Below, in pieces: positions 37,470 through 45,802 of a stretch of DNA of 64,000 nt (positions are counted from its first letter, which is position 1; every line of letters starts with the position of its first letter). A model generated the notes under the pieces. The model made no database searches, had not been told where the DNA came from, and worked only from the letters and a program-made list of their open reading frames with translations. The stretch is taken from positions 52,414 through 116,413 of the forward strand of contig NZ_UWPJ01000006.1 of NCBI RefSeq assembly GCF_900606115.1, in the 5' to 3' direction. The DNA is from Pigmentiphaga humi (GTDB taxonomy: Bacteria > Pseudomonadota > Gammaproteobacteria > Burkholderiales > Burkholderiaceae_B). The translations under genes and the position numbers were made by a program.

Positions 37470-37643
37470 CGGGCAGCGTGGCAAGGGTGGGGGGGCTGGG
37501 GACGCGCATGCCGGGCCGGCGGCGTGGGCGGCATGGCGCGGACAGGCGCTAGTGTAGTGCGAACCGCGGGGCCGGGTTGCCGGAGCGCTTCGGCGGCGCG
37601 GGTCGGGTTAATCTTCCGGTTTTGGTGAATACGCAGTCGCTCC

Positions 37644-38507
37644 ATGAATCCCGCTGCTTCCATCTACTCCTGTTTCGACCATGCGGCCGAGGCCGCCCGG
37701 GCCATCGCGGCCGTCGATGCCTTGACCACGCGCCACGACGCCGAGCATGCGGGCACGCGGGTGCGCTGGCGGTCGGCGGGGCGCGGCAGCCCCCTGGTGC
37801 TGCTGCATGGCGGGCATGGCAGCTGGCAGCACTGGATACGCAACGTCGAGGCGCTGGCCGAACGCCATACCGTCTGGGTCCCGGACATGCCGGCCTATGG
37901 CGAATCCGGAGCGCTGCCCGATTCGGCCGGGCTGCCCCATCTGGTCGAGGTCCTCGCGCAGACCCTGGACCAGTTGGTGGGGACGGGTACGCCCATCGGC
38001 CTGACCGGTTTTTCTTTCGGCGGCGTGTGCGCCGTCCATCTGGCGGCCCGCCGCGGCCACGTGGCGCGCCTGGCGCTGCTGGGGCCGGGCGGACATGGCA
38101 CGCCGCGCCGCCAGTCGCTGCCCATGGTCAACTGGCGCATGGCCTCGGGCGAAGAAGCGCTGGTGGAAGACCTGCGCCACAACCTGCGCGCGTTGATGCT
38201 GCACGACGACGCCAGCATCGATGCGCTGGCCGTCGCGGTCCATCGCCGGGCCTGCGAGACCACGCGCTTTCGCAGCAAGGCGGTGTCGCAGGGCGGACAC
38301 TTGAAGACATTGCTGGACGGCATGGCCATGCCCATCCTGTTCGCCTGGGGCGAACACGACGTGACCGCCCATCCGGACCGCGTCGGCCCGTGGTGGGTGG
38401 ACGGCCGTCCCGAACGCCAATGGCGGACCGTCGCCGGCGCCGGACATTGGGTGCAGTACGAGCAGGCCGCCGCCACCAATGCGCTGCTGCTGGGTTTCTT
38501 CGGCTGA
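37644..38507 (+). CDS. Alpha/beta hydrolase
   Basis: 287-residue hydrolase with oxyanion-hole LLHGGHGSWQHW (53-64), nucleophile elbow GFSFGG (S124), a late Asp in AWGEHDVT and a His in GAGHWVQYE. It is similar to meta-cleavage product hydrolases and lipolytic enzymes. It stands alone, divergent from the pseudouridine synthase gene and convergent with the M23 peptidase gene, so there is no pathway context. Substrate unknown. Confidence 0.88.
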   Translation: MNPAASIYSCFDHAAEAARAIAAVDALTTRHDAEHAGTRVRWRSAGRGSPLVLLHGGHGSWQHWIRNVEALAERHTVWVPDMPAYGESGALPDSAGLPHLVEVLAQTLDQLVGTGTPIGLTGFSFGGVCAVHLAARRGHVARLALLGPGGHGTPRRQSLPMVNWRMASGEEALVEDLRHNLRALMLHDDASIDALAVAVHRRACETTRFRSKAVSQGGHLKTLLDGMAMPILFAWGEHDVTAHPDRVGPWWVDGRPERQWRTVAGAGHWVQYEQAAATNALLLGFFG

Positions 38508-38565
38508 CGCGGGATAGGGCGGGCAGCGCGGGCCAGGCCGCCCGAGGGGTGGATGCGGGCGGGCC

Positions 38566-39186
38566 TCATCGGCCGGCCAGCAGCGGATAGGGATTGATCG
38601 CGCCGCCTGTTTCGTAGATGCCGTAGTGCAGATGCGGCGGCGTGTCGCGCGCGTTGCCGCTGTTGCCGACGTAGCCGAGCGGCGTGCCTGCCTGTATGCG
38701 CTGGCCGCGCGCCAGGGTGGCATAGCGCTCCAGATGGGCGTAATAGTGCATCTGCCCTCCCGGCCCCATGACCCAGACCGTGTTGCCGCCCAGCGTATTG
38801 GTGCCTATGCGCGTGACGATGCCTTCGGTGGCCGAGCGTATCGCGGTACCGCGCCGCGCGAAAATATCGATGCCCTCGTGGCGCCGTCCATCCGCACGCG
38901 GCGCGCTCCAGGTGTCGCGCAGCGAGGCCGGCCGCACCCCTTCGACCGGCACCGGCAGCCGGGCGGGCTTGGGCATAGATGCCAGCCGCATGCCGTAGAG
39001 CGGCACTTCCACCAGCGGGCGCACGATGGGCCAGCCCAGCCACAGCGCCAGCGTGGCGACGACGAAAAACGCCCCCGCGCCACGCCTTCTGCTGCGCCGG
39101 GGGGAAATCGGCGATGTGGGTTCGTCGGCCAAGGAGGTATGCCGGACATGGCCTCGCGGCCCCGCCGGTCCTGGATGGTTGGGCAT
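38566..39186 (-). CDS. M23-family (LytM-type) peptidase, membrane anchored
   Basis: 206-residue peptidoglycan-hydrolase-like protein. An arginine-rich cytosolic N-terminus is followed by one helix (about 38-56, GAFFVVATLALWLGWPIV) and a LytM domain. The metal set is complete: H103 and D107 (RRHEGIDIF) with H185-L-H187 (PHLHYG). Probably periplasmic cell-wall cleavage or activation. It is divergent from the aroG leader promoter. Confidence 0.9.
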   Translation of the reverse strand: MPNHPGPAGPRGHVRHTSLADEPTSPISPRRSRRRGAGAFFVVATLALWLGWPIVRPLVEVPLYGMRLASMPKPARLPVPVEGVRPASLRDTWSAPRADGRRHEGIDIFARRGTAIRSATEGIVTRIGTNTLGGNTVWVMGPGGQMHYYAHLERYATLARGQRIQAGTPLGYVGNSGNARDTPPHLHYGIYETGGAINPYPLLAGR

Positions 39187-39229
39187 GGCGGGCGTGTCGC
39201 AAGAACCACGCCCGCGGCGCCATCGTTAC

Positions 39230-39258
39230 TTGCTCAAGCCGGTTCAGCCTGCTACGAT
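39230..39258 (+). promoter_or_regulatory. Sigma70 promoter of the aroG leader
   Basis: TTGCTC (39230-39235), a 17-bp spacer and TACGAT (39253-39258), with an extended TG just before the -10. Transcription would start about 7 nt downstream, at or next to the leader ATG (39266). The leader mRNA would then have little or no 5' untranslated region. Confidence 0.6.
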
Positions 39259-39265
39259 ATATTTC

Positions 39266-39346
39266 ATGAACTCCGCTTCCACCTACTTTTACTTTTATTT
39301 TGGATTTCCGAAGCCGCTGGCGGAGGAAAGGAAGCGTCGTATCTAA
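39266..39346 (+). CDS. Aromatic leader peptide of the aroG attenuator
   Basis: 26-residue peptide MNSASTYFYFYFGFPK plus a basic tail ending ERKRRI. Residues 7-14 hold three Tyr and four Phe in eight positions, so ribosome progress reports charged tRNA-Tyr and tRNA-Phe. No Shine-Dalgarno precedes the ATG, which fits a leaderless message from the promoter just upstream. The stop is TAA at 39344. The peptide has no other role expected. Translation should decide whether the hairpin at 39361-39394 or the alternative pairing forms. Confidence 0.85.
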   Translation: MNSASTYFYFYFGFPKPLAEERKRRI

Positions 39347-39394
39347 CGGATTCCTGCCCCAAAAAAGCCGCCAGCGTCCCTGGCGGCTTTTTTT
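39315..39394 (+). terminator. aroG transcription attenuator: terminator plus antiterminator
   Basis: The terminator is an 8-bp GC stem (GCCGCCAG with CTGGCGGC, 5-nt loop, 39367-39387) extended by A-T pairs and followed by a run of seven T. Bases 39315-39323 (CGCTGGCGG), inside the leader-peptide gene, are perfectly complementary over 9 bp to 39368-39376 (CCGCCAGCG), the 5' arm of the terminator. The two structures exclude each other. A ribosome stalled at the Tyr/Phe codons leaves 39315-39323 free, favouring the antiterminator and aroG transcription. Confidence 0.85.
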
Positions 39395-39470
39395 GTGCCT
39401 GGACGAAGCGCGACGAGGGGGGCGAAACCATGAACATGCTACAGACATCATAGATATCCAGGAGAGGATC

Positions 39471-40541
39471 GTGTCCCACAACACCGACGACTTGCGCATT
39501 CGAGAAATCAAGGAGCTGGCTCCGCCTTCGCACCTGATGCGCGAGTTTCCCTGCACCACCGCCGTTTCCGAAACGGTCTACAACGCCCGCCAGGCCCTGC
39601 ACCGCATCCTGCACGGCATGGACGACCGGATGGCCGTGGTGATCGGGCCGTGTTCCATCCACGATACCAAAGCCGCCCTGGAATACGCCCGCCGCCTGAA
39701 GGCCGAGCGCGACCGCTTCGCCGGCGAACTGGAAATCGTCATGCGCGTGTACTTCGAGAAGCCTCGCACCACCGTGGGCTGGAAAGGGCTGATCAACGAC
39801 CCCGACCTGGACGGCAGCTTCAACATCAACAAAGGCTTGCGCACGGCCCGGCAATTGCTGCTGGAGATCAACGCCCTCGGCTTGTCTGCGGGGTGTGAAT
39901 ATCTGGACATGATCACGCCGCAATACATCGCCGACCTCGTTTCGTGGGGCGCCATCGGCGCCCGCACCACCGAGAGCCAGGTGCACCGCGAGCTGGCCTC
40001 GGGGCTGTCGTGTCCGGTCGGCTTCAAGAACGGCACCGACGGCAACATCCGCATCGCCGTCGATGCGATCAAGGCGGCCTCGCAGCCTCACCATTTCCTG
40101 TCGGTGACCAAGGGCGGCGTATCCGCCATCGTTTCGACCAACGGCAATGAAGACTGCCACGTCATCCTGCGCGGCGGCAAGGCGCCGAACTACGACGCGG
40201 CCAGCGTCGAGGCGGCGGCGCAGGACATGGCCAAGGCCGGCCTGGCGCAGCGCGTGATGATCGACGCCAGCCATGCCAACAGCAGCAAGAAGCCCGAGAA
40301 CCAGCCGCAAGTGATCGACGACGTAGCGCGCCAGGTCGAAGCCGGCGACAACCGCCTCGTCGGCGTGATGGTCGAAAGCCATCTCGTGGCCGGCCGCCAG
40401 GACCTCGTCGCGGGCCAGCCGCTGGTCTACGGCCAAAGCATCACCGACGGCTGCATCGATTGGGATGCCTCGGTGCAGGTGCTGGAGCGTCTCGCCCAGG
40501 CGGTCAAGGCCCGCCGGTTGTTGGCGGCGAGTAGTAAATAA
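39471..40541 (+). CDS. aroG: 3-deoxy-7-phosphoheptulonate synthase (DAHP synthase, type I)
   Basis: First enzyme of the shikimate pathway, condensing PEP and erythrose-4-phosphate. The product is 356 residues with GPCSIHDTKAALEYARRL, the PEP-site segments VGWKGLINDPDL and FKNGTDGN, and DASHANS near the C-terminus. The start is GTG at 39471 behind AGGAGAG, giving MSHNTDDLRIREI; the frame is open upstream only through the attenuator. The Tyr/Phe-coding leader predicts repression by both aromatic amino acids. The usual allosteric class (Tyr- or Phe-sensitive) cannot be read from sequence here. Confidence 0.95.
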   Translation: MSHNTDDLRIREIKELAPPSHLMREFPCTTAVSETVYNARQALHRILHGMDDRMAVVIGPCSIHDTKAALEYARRLKAERDRFAGELEIVMRVYFEKPRTTVGWKGLINDPDLDGSFNINKGLRTARQLLLEINALGLSAGCEYLDMITPQYIADLVSWGAIGARTTESQVHRELASGLSCPVGFKNGTDGNIRIAVDAIKAASQPHHFLSVTKGGVSAIVSTNGNEDCHVILRGGKAPNYDAASVEAAAQDMAKAGLAQRVMIDASHANSSKKPENQPQVIDDVARQVEAGDNRLVGVMVESHLVAGRQDLVAGQPLVYGQSITDGCIDWDASVQVLERLAQAVKARRLLAASSK

Positions 40542-40722
40542 CCCCCCCCTACGCGCTTACGCGCGCCCCCCAGGGGGCGAAGCGGGTGGACCGGCGGAGC
40601 CGGATCCACCGCTTCCTGGGTCTGGGTAGGGTGTCTTGGATTGACGCGGTGTGTTTTTGTGTTTTGAACGTGAAAGCTGCCGCCCCCTTGAGGGGGCCCG
40701 CGTCAGCGGGTAGGGGGTAGGC
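40542..40722. repeat. Intergenic hairpin cluster between convergent aroG and PduO genes
   Basis: No gene in this 181-bp stretch. It begins with eight C, then CCCCC/GGGGG pairs near 40567-40577. A strong hairpin follows: GTGGA and TCCAC enclose a CCGGC-GGA-GCCGG inner stem (40586-40609). A third, GCCCCC-TTGA-GGGGGC (40682-40697), is the likely terminator of both genes. The layout resembles a dispersed intergenic repeat of Burkholderiales. Confidence 0.5.
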
Positions 40723-41262
40723 CTACCTTTTCCACAGGACTTCGGGGGCGCCGGCGTCTTGGTTGATGGTGCGGGCGAGTACGAAGAGCAGGTCGGAGAG
40801 GCGGTTCAGGTATTGGCGTACCGGGGCGTGGACGGTGTCGGTGCGGGCCAGGGCGACGACGTTGCGTTCGGCGCGGCGGCAGATGGTGCGGGCCATGTGG
40901 GCCAGCGCGGCGGCGCGGCTGCCGCCGGGCAGCACGAATTCGCGCAGCGGCGGCAGGTGGGCGTTGTAGCCGGCGAGCAGGCTGTCCAGGTGGACGACGC
41001 GCGCCTCTTGCAGCAAGGCTTGGCCCGGCATGCTCAGTTCCCCGCCCAGGTCGAACAGGTCGTGCTGGATGTCCAGCAGGTCGGCGGCGATTTCCGCCGG
41101 CAGCGCCTCGGTGGCCAGCAGGCCCAGCGCGCTGTTCAGCTCGTCCACGTCGCCGATGGCGGCGATGCGCGGGGCGTCTTTCGCCACCCGCTCGCCTCCG
41201 GCCAACCCGGTCGTGCCATCGTCGCCGGTACGCGTGGCGATGACGCTCAATCTGTTTCCCAT
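40723..41262 (-). CDS. Cob(I)yrinic acid a,c-diamide adenosyltransferase, PduO type
   Basis: 179-residue ATP:cobalamin adenosyltransferase that makes coenzyme B12 from cob(I)alamin. The ATP-binding N-terminus (IATRTGDDGTTGL, 8-20), the helix with IGDVDELNSALG, and the CRRAERNVVAL motif are complete, and the C-terminus keeps YLNRLSDLLFVLAR. The ATG at 41262 gives the standard MGNRLS start; an ATG 14 codons upstream does not. It is divergent from the FAD oxidoreductase gene, with no other cobalamin genes nearby. Confidence 0.92.
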   Translation of the reverse strand: MGNRLSVIATRTGDDGTTGLAGGERVAKDAPRIAAIGDVDELNSALGLLATEALPAEIAADLLDIQHDLFDLGGELSMPGQALLQEARVVHLDSLLAGYNAHLPPLREFVLPGGSRAAALAHMARTICRRAERNVVALARTDTVHAPVRQYLNRLSDLLFVLARTINQDAGAPEVLWKR

Positions 41263-41391
41263 GTCTGCTCCGGAATCGCGGGCCGCGCAGTGCCGGCGCC
41301 GCATCGCCGGCCATTGTAGTCAGGCGGGGCCGATGGCGCCCGCATAGGCCGGGCGTAAAATCCCGCTCATCATCCCTTCGCCGCCTTCGCC

Positions 41392-42810
41392 ATGAATGCC
41401 CCAGCCTTGCCTCCTTCCGTGCGCCGCCCGGTGCCCCAGGCCTGCCTCGACGAACTGGCCGCCCATTTCGGCGAGCGCCTGTCGCTGAACGAAACCGTGC
41501 GGGCGCATCATGGCCGCGACGAATCGCCCTTTCCCGCAGTGCCCCCGGACGCCGTGCTGTTCGCCGAAAGCACGGAGGACGTCGTGGCGGCGGTGCGCGC
41601 CTGCGCCGCGCACGGCGTGCCGCTGATCGCCTACGGCTCGGGCTCCTCGCTTGAAGGCCACCTGCTGGCGATACAGGGCGGCATTACGCTGGACGTATCG
41701 AGGATGAACCGCATCCTGGCGGTGAACACCGACGACCTCACCGTCACCGTGCAGGCGGGCGTCACGCGCAAGCAGCTCAACAACGACATACGCGACACCG
41801 GCCTGTTCTTTCCCATCGACCCTGGCGCCGACGCCTCGTTCGGCGGCATGGCTTCCACGCGCGCGTCCGGGACCAATGCGGTGCGCTACGGCACCATGCG
41901 CGAGAACGTCCTCTCGCTGACCGTCGTCACCGCCGAAGGCAAAGTCATCCGCACCGCGCGGCGCGCCAAGAAATCCTCGGCCGGCTACGACCTGACCCGG
42001 CTGTTCATCGGCGCCGAAGGCACGCTGGGCATCGTCACTGAAATCACCGTGCGCCTCTATCCCCAGCCCGAGGCCGTATCGGCCGCGGTCTGCAACTTCC
42101 CCAGCGTCGACGCCGCCGTCGCCGCAGTGATCCAGACCATCCAGATGGGGATACCGGTGGCGCGGGTCGAACTGCTCGACGCCGCCACGGTCCGCGCGCT
42201 GAACCTCTACAGCAAGCTCACCCTGCGCGAAACGCCCCTGCTGCTGTTCGAATTCCACGGCAGCCCCGCCGGCGTGGAAGAACAGGCCACGCTGGTGCAG
42301 GACATCGCGCGCGACAACGGCGGCATGGACTTCGAATGGGCCGTGCACCCCGAAGACCGCAACCGCCTCTGGGCCGCGCGCCACAACGCCTACTTCGCCA
42401 CCCTCCAGCTGCGCCCCGGCGCCCGCGCCTCCAGCACCGACGTCTGCGTGCCGATCTCGCGGCTGGCCGATTGCATACGCGAAACCAACGAAGACCTGGC
42501 CAAGGCCAGCTTCCCCACCTGCATGGTCGGCCACGTCGGCGACGGCAACTTCCACGTACAGATGCTGCTCGACCCCGACAGCGGCGCCGAATGGGCCGAA
42601 GCCGAAACCGTCAACCGCCGCCTGGTCCAGCGCGCGCTGCGCATGGACGGCACCTGCACCGGCGAACACGGCGTCGGCCTGCACAAGATGCAATTCATGG
42701 CCGAGGAACACGGCGAAGACGCGCTGGACCTGATGCGCCGGATCAAGCAGGCTCTCGATCCGTTGAACATCCTCAATCCCGGAAAAATCCTTCCTCCCTC
42801 CGCAAACTAG
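41392..42810 (+). CDS. FAD-linked D-2-hydroxyacid dehydrogenase, D-lactate dehydrogenase-like
   Basis: 472-residue vanillyl-alcohol-oxidase-fold flavoprotein. The FAD-binding N-terminal half shows AYGSGSSLEGHLLA and DPGADASFGGMASTRASGT. The C-terminal FAD-oxidase domain ends GTCTGEHGVGLHKMQF and LDPLNILNPGKIL. It resembles cytochrome-linked D-lactate dehydrogenase and D-2-hydroxyglutarate/D-mandelate oxidases. Close to glcDEF but separated by a long inverted repeat, so probably separately transcribed. Confidence 0.88.
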   Translation: MNAPALPPSVRRPVPQACLDELAAHFGERLSLNETVRAHHGRDESPFPAVPPDAVLFAESTEDVVAAVRACAAHGVPLIAYGSGSSLEGHLLAIQGGITLDVSRMNRILAVNTDDLTVTVQAGVTRKQLNNDIRDTGLFFPIDPGADASFGGMASTRASGTNAVRYGTMRENVLSLTVVTAEGKVIRTARRAKKSSAGYDLTRLFIGAEGTLGIVTEITVRLYPQPEAVSAAVCNFPSVDAAVAAVIQTIQMGIPVARVELLDAATVRALNLYSKLTLRETPLLLFEFHGSPAGVEEQATLVQDIARDNGGMDFEWAVHPEDRNRLWAARHNAYFATLQLRPGARASSTDVCVPISRLADCIRETNEDLAKASFPTCMVGHVGDGNFHVQMLLDPDSGAEWAEAETVNRRLVQRALRMDGTCTGEHGVGLHKMQFMAEEHGEDALDLMRRIKQALDPLNILNPGKILPPSAN

Positions 42811-42829
42811 AAACCTCGCTGTGGCGTCC

Positions 42830-43081
42830 GAGTTCTGAGGTTGTCCGGGGAGCGGCCGCCAGCGGGGGGCATCCGGAGCCGCCGCCGAAGCGGGGTTGGA
42901 CGGGGAAGCAAGGACGCAGCTGTTCGAGCGCGGCAGTAGGGACAGTCCGGGGGACTGTCCCCGCGCGAGTTCTGCGTCCGCCCCGGCCGGCCCCGCTTCG
43001 GCGGGAAGTCCCGGCAAAGCCGGGACCGGCTTCGCTGCTCCCCGCTGGCGGCCGCTCCCCGGACAGCCGGCTCAAGAACTC
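42830..43081. repeat. Long intergenic inverted repeat between D-lactate dehydrogenase-like gene and glcD
   Basis: This region, about 350 bp in all from 42811 to 43156, holds no gene. A 26-bp arm (42842-42867, TGTCCGGGGAGCGGCCGCC on) matches 43040-43065 perfectly in inverse orientation, and a second 7-bp pair GAGTTCT/AGAACTC (42830, 43075) extends it. Two smaller hairpins lie inside: GGGACAGTCC-GGGG-GACTGTCCC at about 42939-42959 and GTCCCGGC-AAA-GCCGGGAC. It could fold into a very stable stem of about 240 bp. No transposase or T-tract is present. Confidence 0.7.
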
Positions 43082-43156
43082 AAACCACACAGGGGTTTCT
43101 ACCCCTATTGGCCCTATGTCGGTGCACGCTATCTTCGAGGGTCAAGGAGATGGTGC

Positions 43157-44653
43157 ATGAACGCCCCCATAGAAATCGGGCTGGCGCCCGCCGAGGCGGA
43201 TCGGCGGGTGGAGGTCGTGCGGGCCCTGCGGGAAATATTGCCGGCCCATTGCGTACTGTCGCGGGAAGAAGACACGCGGCCGTACGAATGCGACGGCCTC
43301 TCGCTGTACCGTCAGACGCCGCTGGCCGTCGCGCTGCCCGAAAACGAAGAACAGATCCGCGACATACTGCGGCGCTGCCGCCAGCTCGGCGTTCCCGTCG
43401 TGGCGCGCGGCGCCGGCACCGGCTTGTCCGGCGGCGCAATGCCGCACGCCGACGGGGTCCTGCTGGGGCTGGCCAAACTCAACCGCATCGTAAAAATAGA
43501 CCCCCACACGCGCCAGGCCGTCGTACAGCCCGGCGTGCGCAACCTCGCCATCTCCGAGGCCGCCGCGCCCCACGGCCTTTACTATGCCCCCGATCCGTCC
43601 AGCCAGATCGCCTGTACCCTGGGCGGCAACGTCGCCGAAAACGCCGGCGGCGTGCACTGCCTCAAATACGGCCTGACCGTCCACAACGTCATGGCGATGC
43701 GCCTGGTCACCATAGACGGCGAGGTGCTGGAACTGGGATCGGCCGCGCTCGATGCGCCGGGACTGGACCTGCGCGCCCTGGTGATCGGATCGGAAGGCAT
43801 GCTGGGCGTCGTGACCGAAGTCACCGTGCGGCTGATCCCGCGGCCGGCGGCCGCCCGCGTCGTAATGGCCAGCTTCGGATCGGTCGAGCAGGCGGGCGAC
43901 GCCGTGGCCCGCGTCATCGCCGAAGGCATCATTCCCGCCGGATTGGAAATGATGGATCAGCGCGCCGTGCGCATGGTCGAGCCCTTCGTGCGGGCCGGCT
44001 ACGACCTGGACGCCGCGGCCATCCTGCTGTGCGAATCCGACGGCACGCCGGAAGAAGTGGACGAAGAGATCGCCCGGGTCGAATCCGTGCTCGCGGCCTG
44101 CGGCGCGACGCGCATGCAGGTCTCGCGTTCGGAGGCCGAGCGGCTGCTGTTCTGGGCGGGCCGCAAGAACGCCTTTCCGGCGGCCGGGCGCGTCTCGCCG
44201 GACTACTATTGCATGGACGGCACCATCCCGCGCCGTTTCCTCGGCCAGGTCCTGGCCGAGATCGCCAGGATGGAGCACACGTACGGACTGCGCTGCGCCA
44301 ACGTCTTCCATGCCGGCGACGGCAACCTGCACCCGCTCATCCTGTTCGACGCCAACGTGCCCGACGAAGTCGAGCGCGCCGAGCGGTTCGGCGCCGAGAT
44401 CCTGGAGCTGTGCGTGAAAGTCGGCGGCACCGTCACCGGCGAGCATGGCGTCGGCATCGAAAAAATCGACCAGATGTGCGTGCAGTTCGCGCGCGAGGAA
44501 CTGGACCGGTTTTTCGGCATCCGGCATGCCTTCGACCCGGCGGGGCTGCTCAACCCCGGCAAGGCGATACCCACACTGGCGCGCTGCAACGAGTATGGCC
44601 GGCAGCACGTACACGGCGGCGCGGTCCGTTTTCCCGAAATCCCCCGTTTTTGA
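43157..44653 (+). CDS. glcD: Glycolate oxidase subunit GlcD (FAD subunit)
   Basis: 498-residue flavin-binding subunit of the three-protein glycolate oxidase. The FAD domain carries ARGAGTGLSGGAMPH and SQIACTLGGNVAENAGGVHC; the C-terminal domain ends HAFDPAGLLNPGKAIP. AAGGAGA precedes the ATG at 43157. It is followed 54 bp later by glcE and then glcF, the canonical order. The complex oxidises glycolate (and D-lactate in some species) and passes electrons to the quinone pool. Confidence 0.93.
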   Translation: MNAPIEIGLAPAEADRRVEVVRALREILPAHCVLSREEDTRPYECDGLSLYRQTPLAVALPENEEQIRDILRRCRQLGVPVVARGAGTGLSGGAMPHADGVLLGLAKLNRIVKIDPHTRQAVVQPGVRNLAISEAAAPHGLYYAPDPSSQIACTLGGNVAENAGGVHCLKYGLTVHNVMAMRLVTIDGEVLELGSAALDAPGLDLRALVIGSEGMLGVVTEVTVRLIPRPAAARVVMASFGSVEQAGDAVARVIAEGIIPAGLEMMDQRAVRMVEPFVRAGYDLDAAAILLCESDGTPEEVDEEIARVESVLAACGATRMQVSRSEAERLLFWAGRKNAFPAAGRVSPDYYCMDGTIPRRFLGQVLAEIARMEHTYGLRCANVFHAGDGNLHPLILFDANVPDEVERAERFGAEILELCVKVGGTVTGEHGVGIEKIDQMCVQFAREELDRFFGIRHAFDPAGLLNPGKAIPTLARCNEYGRQHVHGGAVRFPEIPRF

Positions 44654-44707
44654 ACACTAGAACGGCCTTTCCCGTGGAAAGGCCGCTGCAGGAGGCTGGT
44701 TGCGCCC

Positions 44708-45793
44708 ATGGATGTGCTGTTGTCCGATCTTCGTGCCCGGGTGCTGCTGGCGCATGCCGGAGGCAAGCCCCTTGCGATCCGCGGCGGCGGCAGCAAGGCC
44801 TTCTACGGCATGCCGGCCGACCACGGCGCCACGCTCGACATGGCGCCTTATGCGGGCCTCGTCGATTACCAGCCGTCCGAGCTGGTACTGACCGCTCGGG
44901 CCGGTACGAAGCTGGCGCACATCGAGGCGCTGCTTGCGGCGCAAAACCAGATGCTGGCGTTCGAGCCGCCGCATTTCGGCGGCAACGCGACCTTGGGCGG
45001 CTGCGTTGCCTCGGGATTGGCGGGGCCGCGCCGCGCCAGCGCCGGATCGGTGGGAGACTTCGTGCTCGGCGTGGGCATGCTGGACGCGCAGGGGCGGGTA
45101 TTGCATTTCGGCGGCCAGGTCATGAAGAACGTGGCGGGCTACGACGTATCCAGGCTGATGGCGGGCTCGCTGGGCACGCTGGGCGTGCTCCTGGAGGTCT
45201 CGCTCAAGGTGCTGCCGCGTCCGGCGGCCGAGGCCACGCTGTGCTTCGAAATGGACGAACCGGCCGCGCTGAGGCAGATGAATGTCTGGGGCGGCCAGGC
45301 GCTGCCGGTCAGCGCCACGGCCTGGGAGGCGGTCGAACGGAGCGGGCGGCTGGTGGTGCGCCTGTCGGGCGCATCCGCCGCGGTGGCCGCCGCGCGCCGC
45401 CGGCTGGGCGGCGAGATGCTGGACGACGAGCACGCCGCCGCGTGGTGGCGGGCGCTGCGCGACCATGCGCATCCCTTCCTGGCGGAACGGCCGCTGTGGC
45501 GCCTGTCGGTGCCCTCGACCACGCCGCCGCTCGGCCTGGGGGCGACGCTGATCGAGTGGGGCGGGGCGCAGCGCTGGCTGAACGGCCCGCGCGCCGCGCA
45601 GGCGGTGCGCCAGGCGGCCCGGCAGGCAGGCGGCCATGCGACCCTGTTCCGCGCATCGTCGCCGGAGGAAGCGCGCGCCTCGGGCGTGTTCCAGCCGCTG
45701 CCGGCGCCGCTGGCAGCGATCCATCGCCGCCTGAAAAACGAATTCGATCCCGAGCGGTTGTTCAATCCCGGCCGCATGTATCCGGACTTATGA
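44708..45793 (+). CDS. glcE: Glycolate oxidase subunit GlcE
   Basis: 361-residue second FAD-fold subunit, with the short N-terminal PCMH-type domain IRGGGSKAFYG and PHFGGNATLGGCVASGLAGPRR. The family motif VMKNVAGYDVSRLMAGSLGTLG is complete, and it ends RRLKNEFDPERLFNPGRMY. GlcE lacks the full catalytic domain of GlcD and is thought to form a heterodimer with it. It lies 9 bp upstream of glcF. Confidence 0.93.
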   Translation: MDVLLSDLRARVLLAHAGGKPLAIRGGGSKAFYGMPADHGATLDMAPYAGLVDYQPSELVLTARAGTKLAHIEALLAAQNQMLAFEPPHFGGNATLGGCVASGLAGPRRASAGSVGDFVLGVGMLDAQGRVLHFGGQVMKNVAGYDVSRLMAGSLGTLGVLLEVSLKVLPRPAAEATLCFEMDEPAALRQMNVWGGQALPVSATAWEAVERSGRLVVRLSGASAAVAAARRRLGGEMLDDEHAAAWWRALRDHAHPFLAERPLWRLSVPSTTPPLGLGATLIEWGGAQRWLNGPRAAQAVRQAARQAGGHATLFRASSPEEARASGVFQPLPAPLAAIHRRLKNEFDPERLFNPGRMYPDL

Positions 45794-45802
45794 GGCCTTC
45801 CC

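Noticed and set aside
39026..39346. 106-codon plus-strand reading frame that ends with the aromatic leader peptide
   Set aside because: Its first part is antisense to the M23 peptidase gene and lies upstream of the leader promoter. Only the last 27 codons are a plausible peptide.
39430..39453. Short frame MNMLQTS downstream of the aroG terminator
   Set aside because: Only seven codons, no aromatic run or ribosome site; there is no reason to treat it as a second leader.
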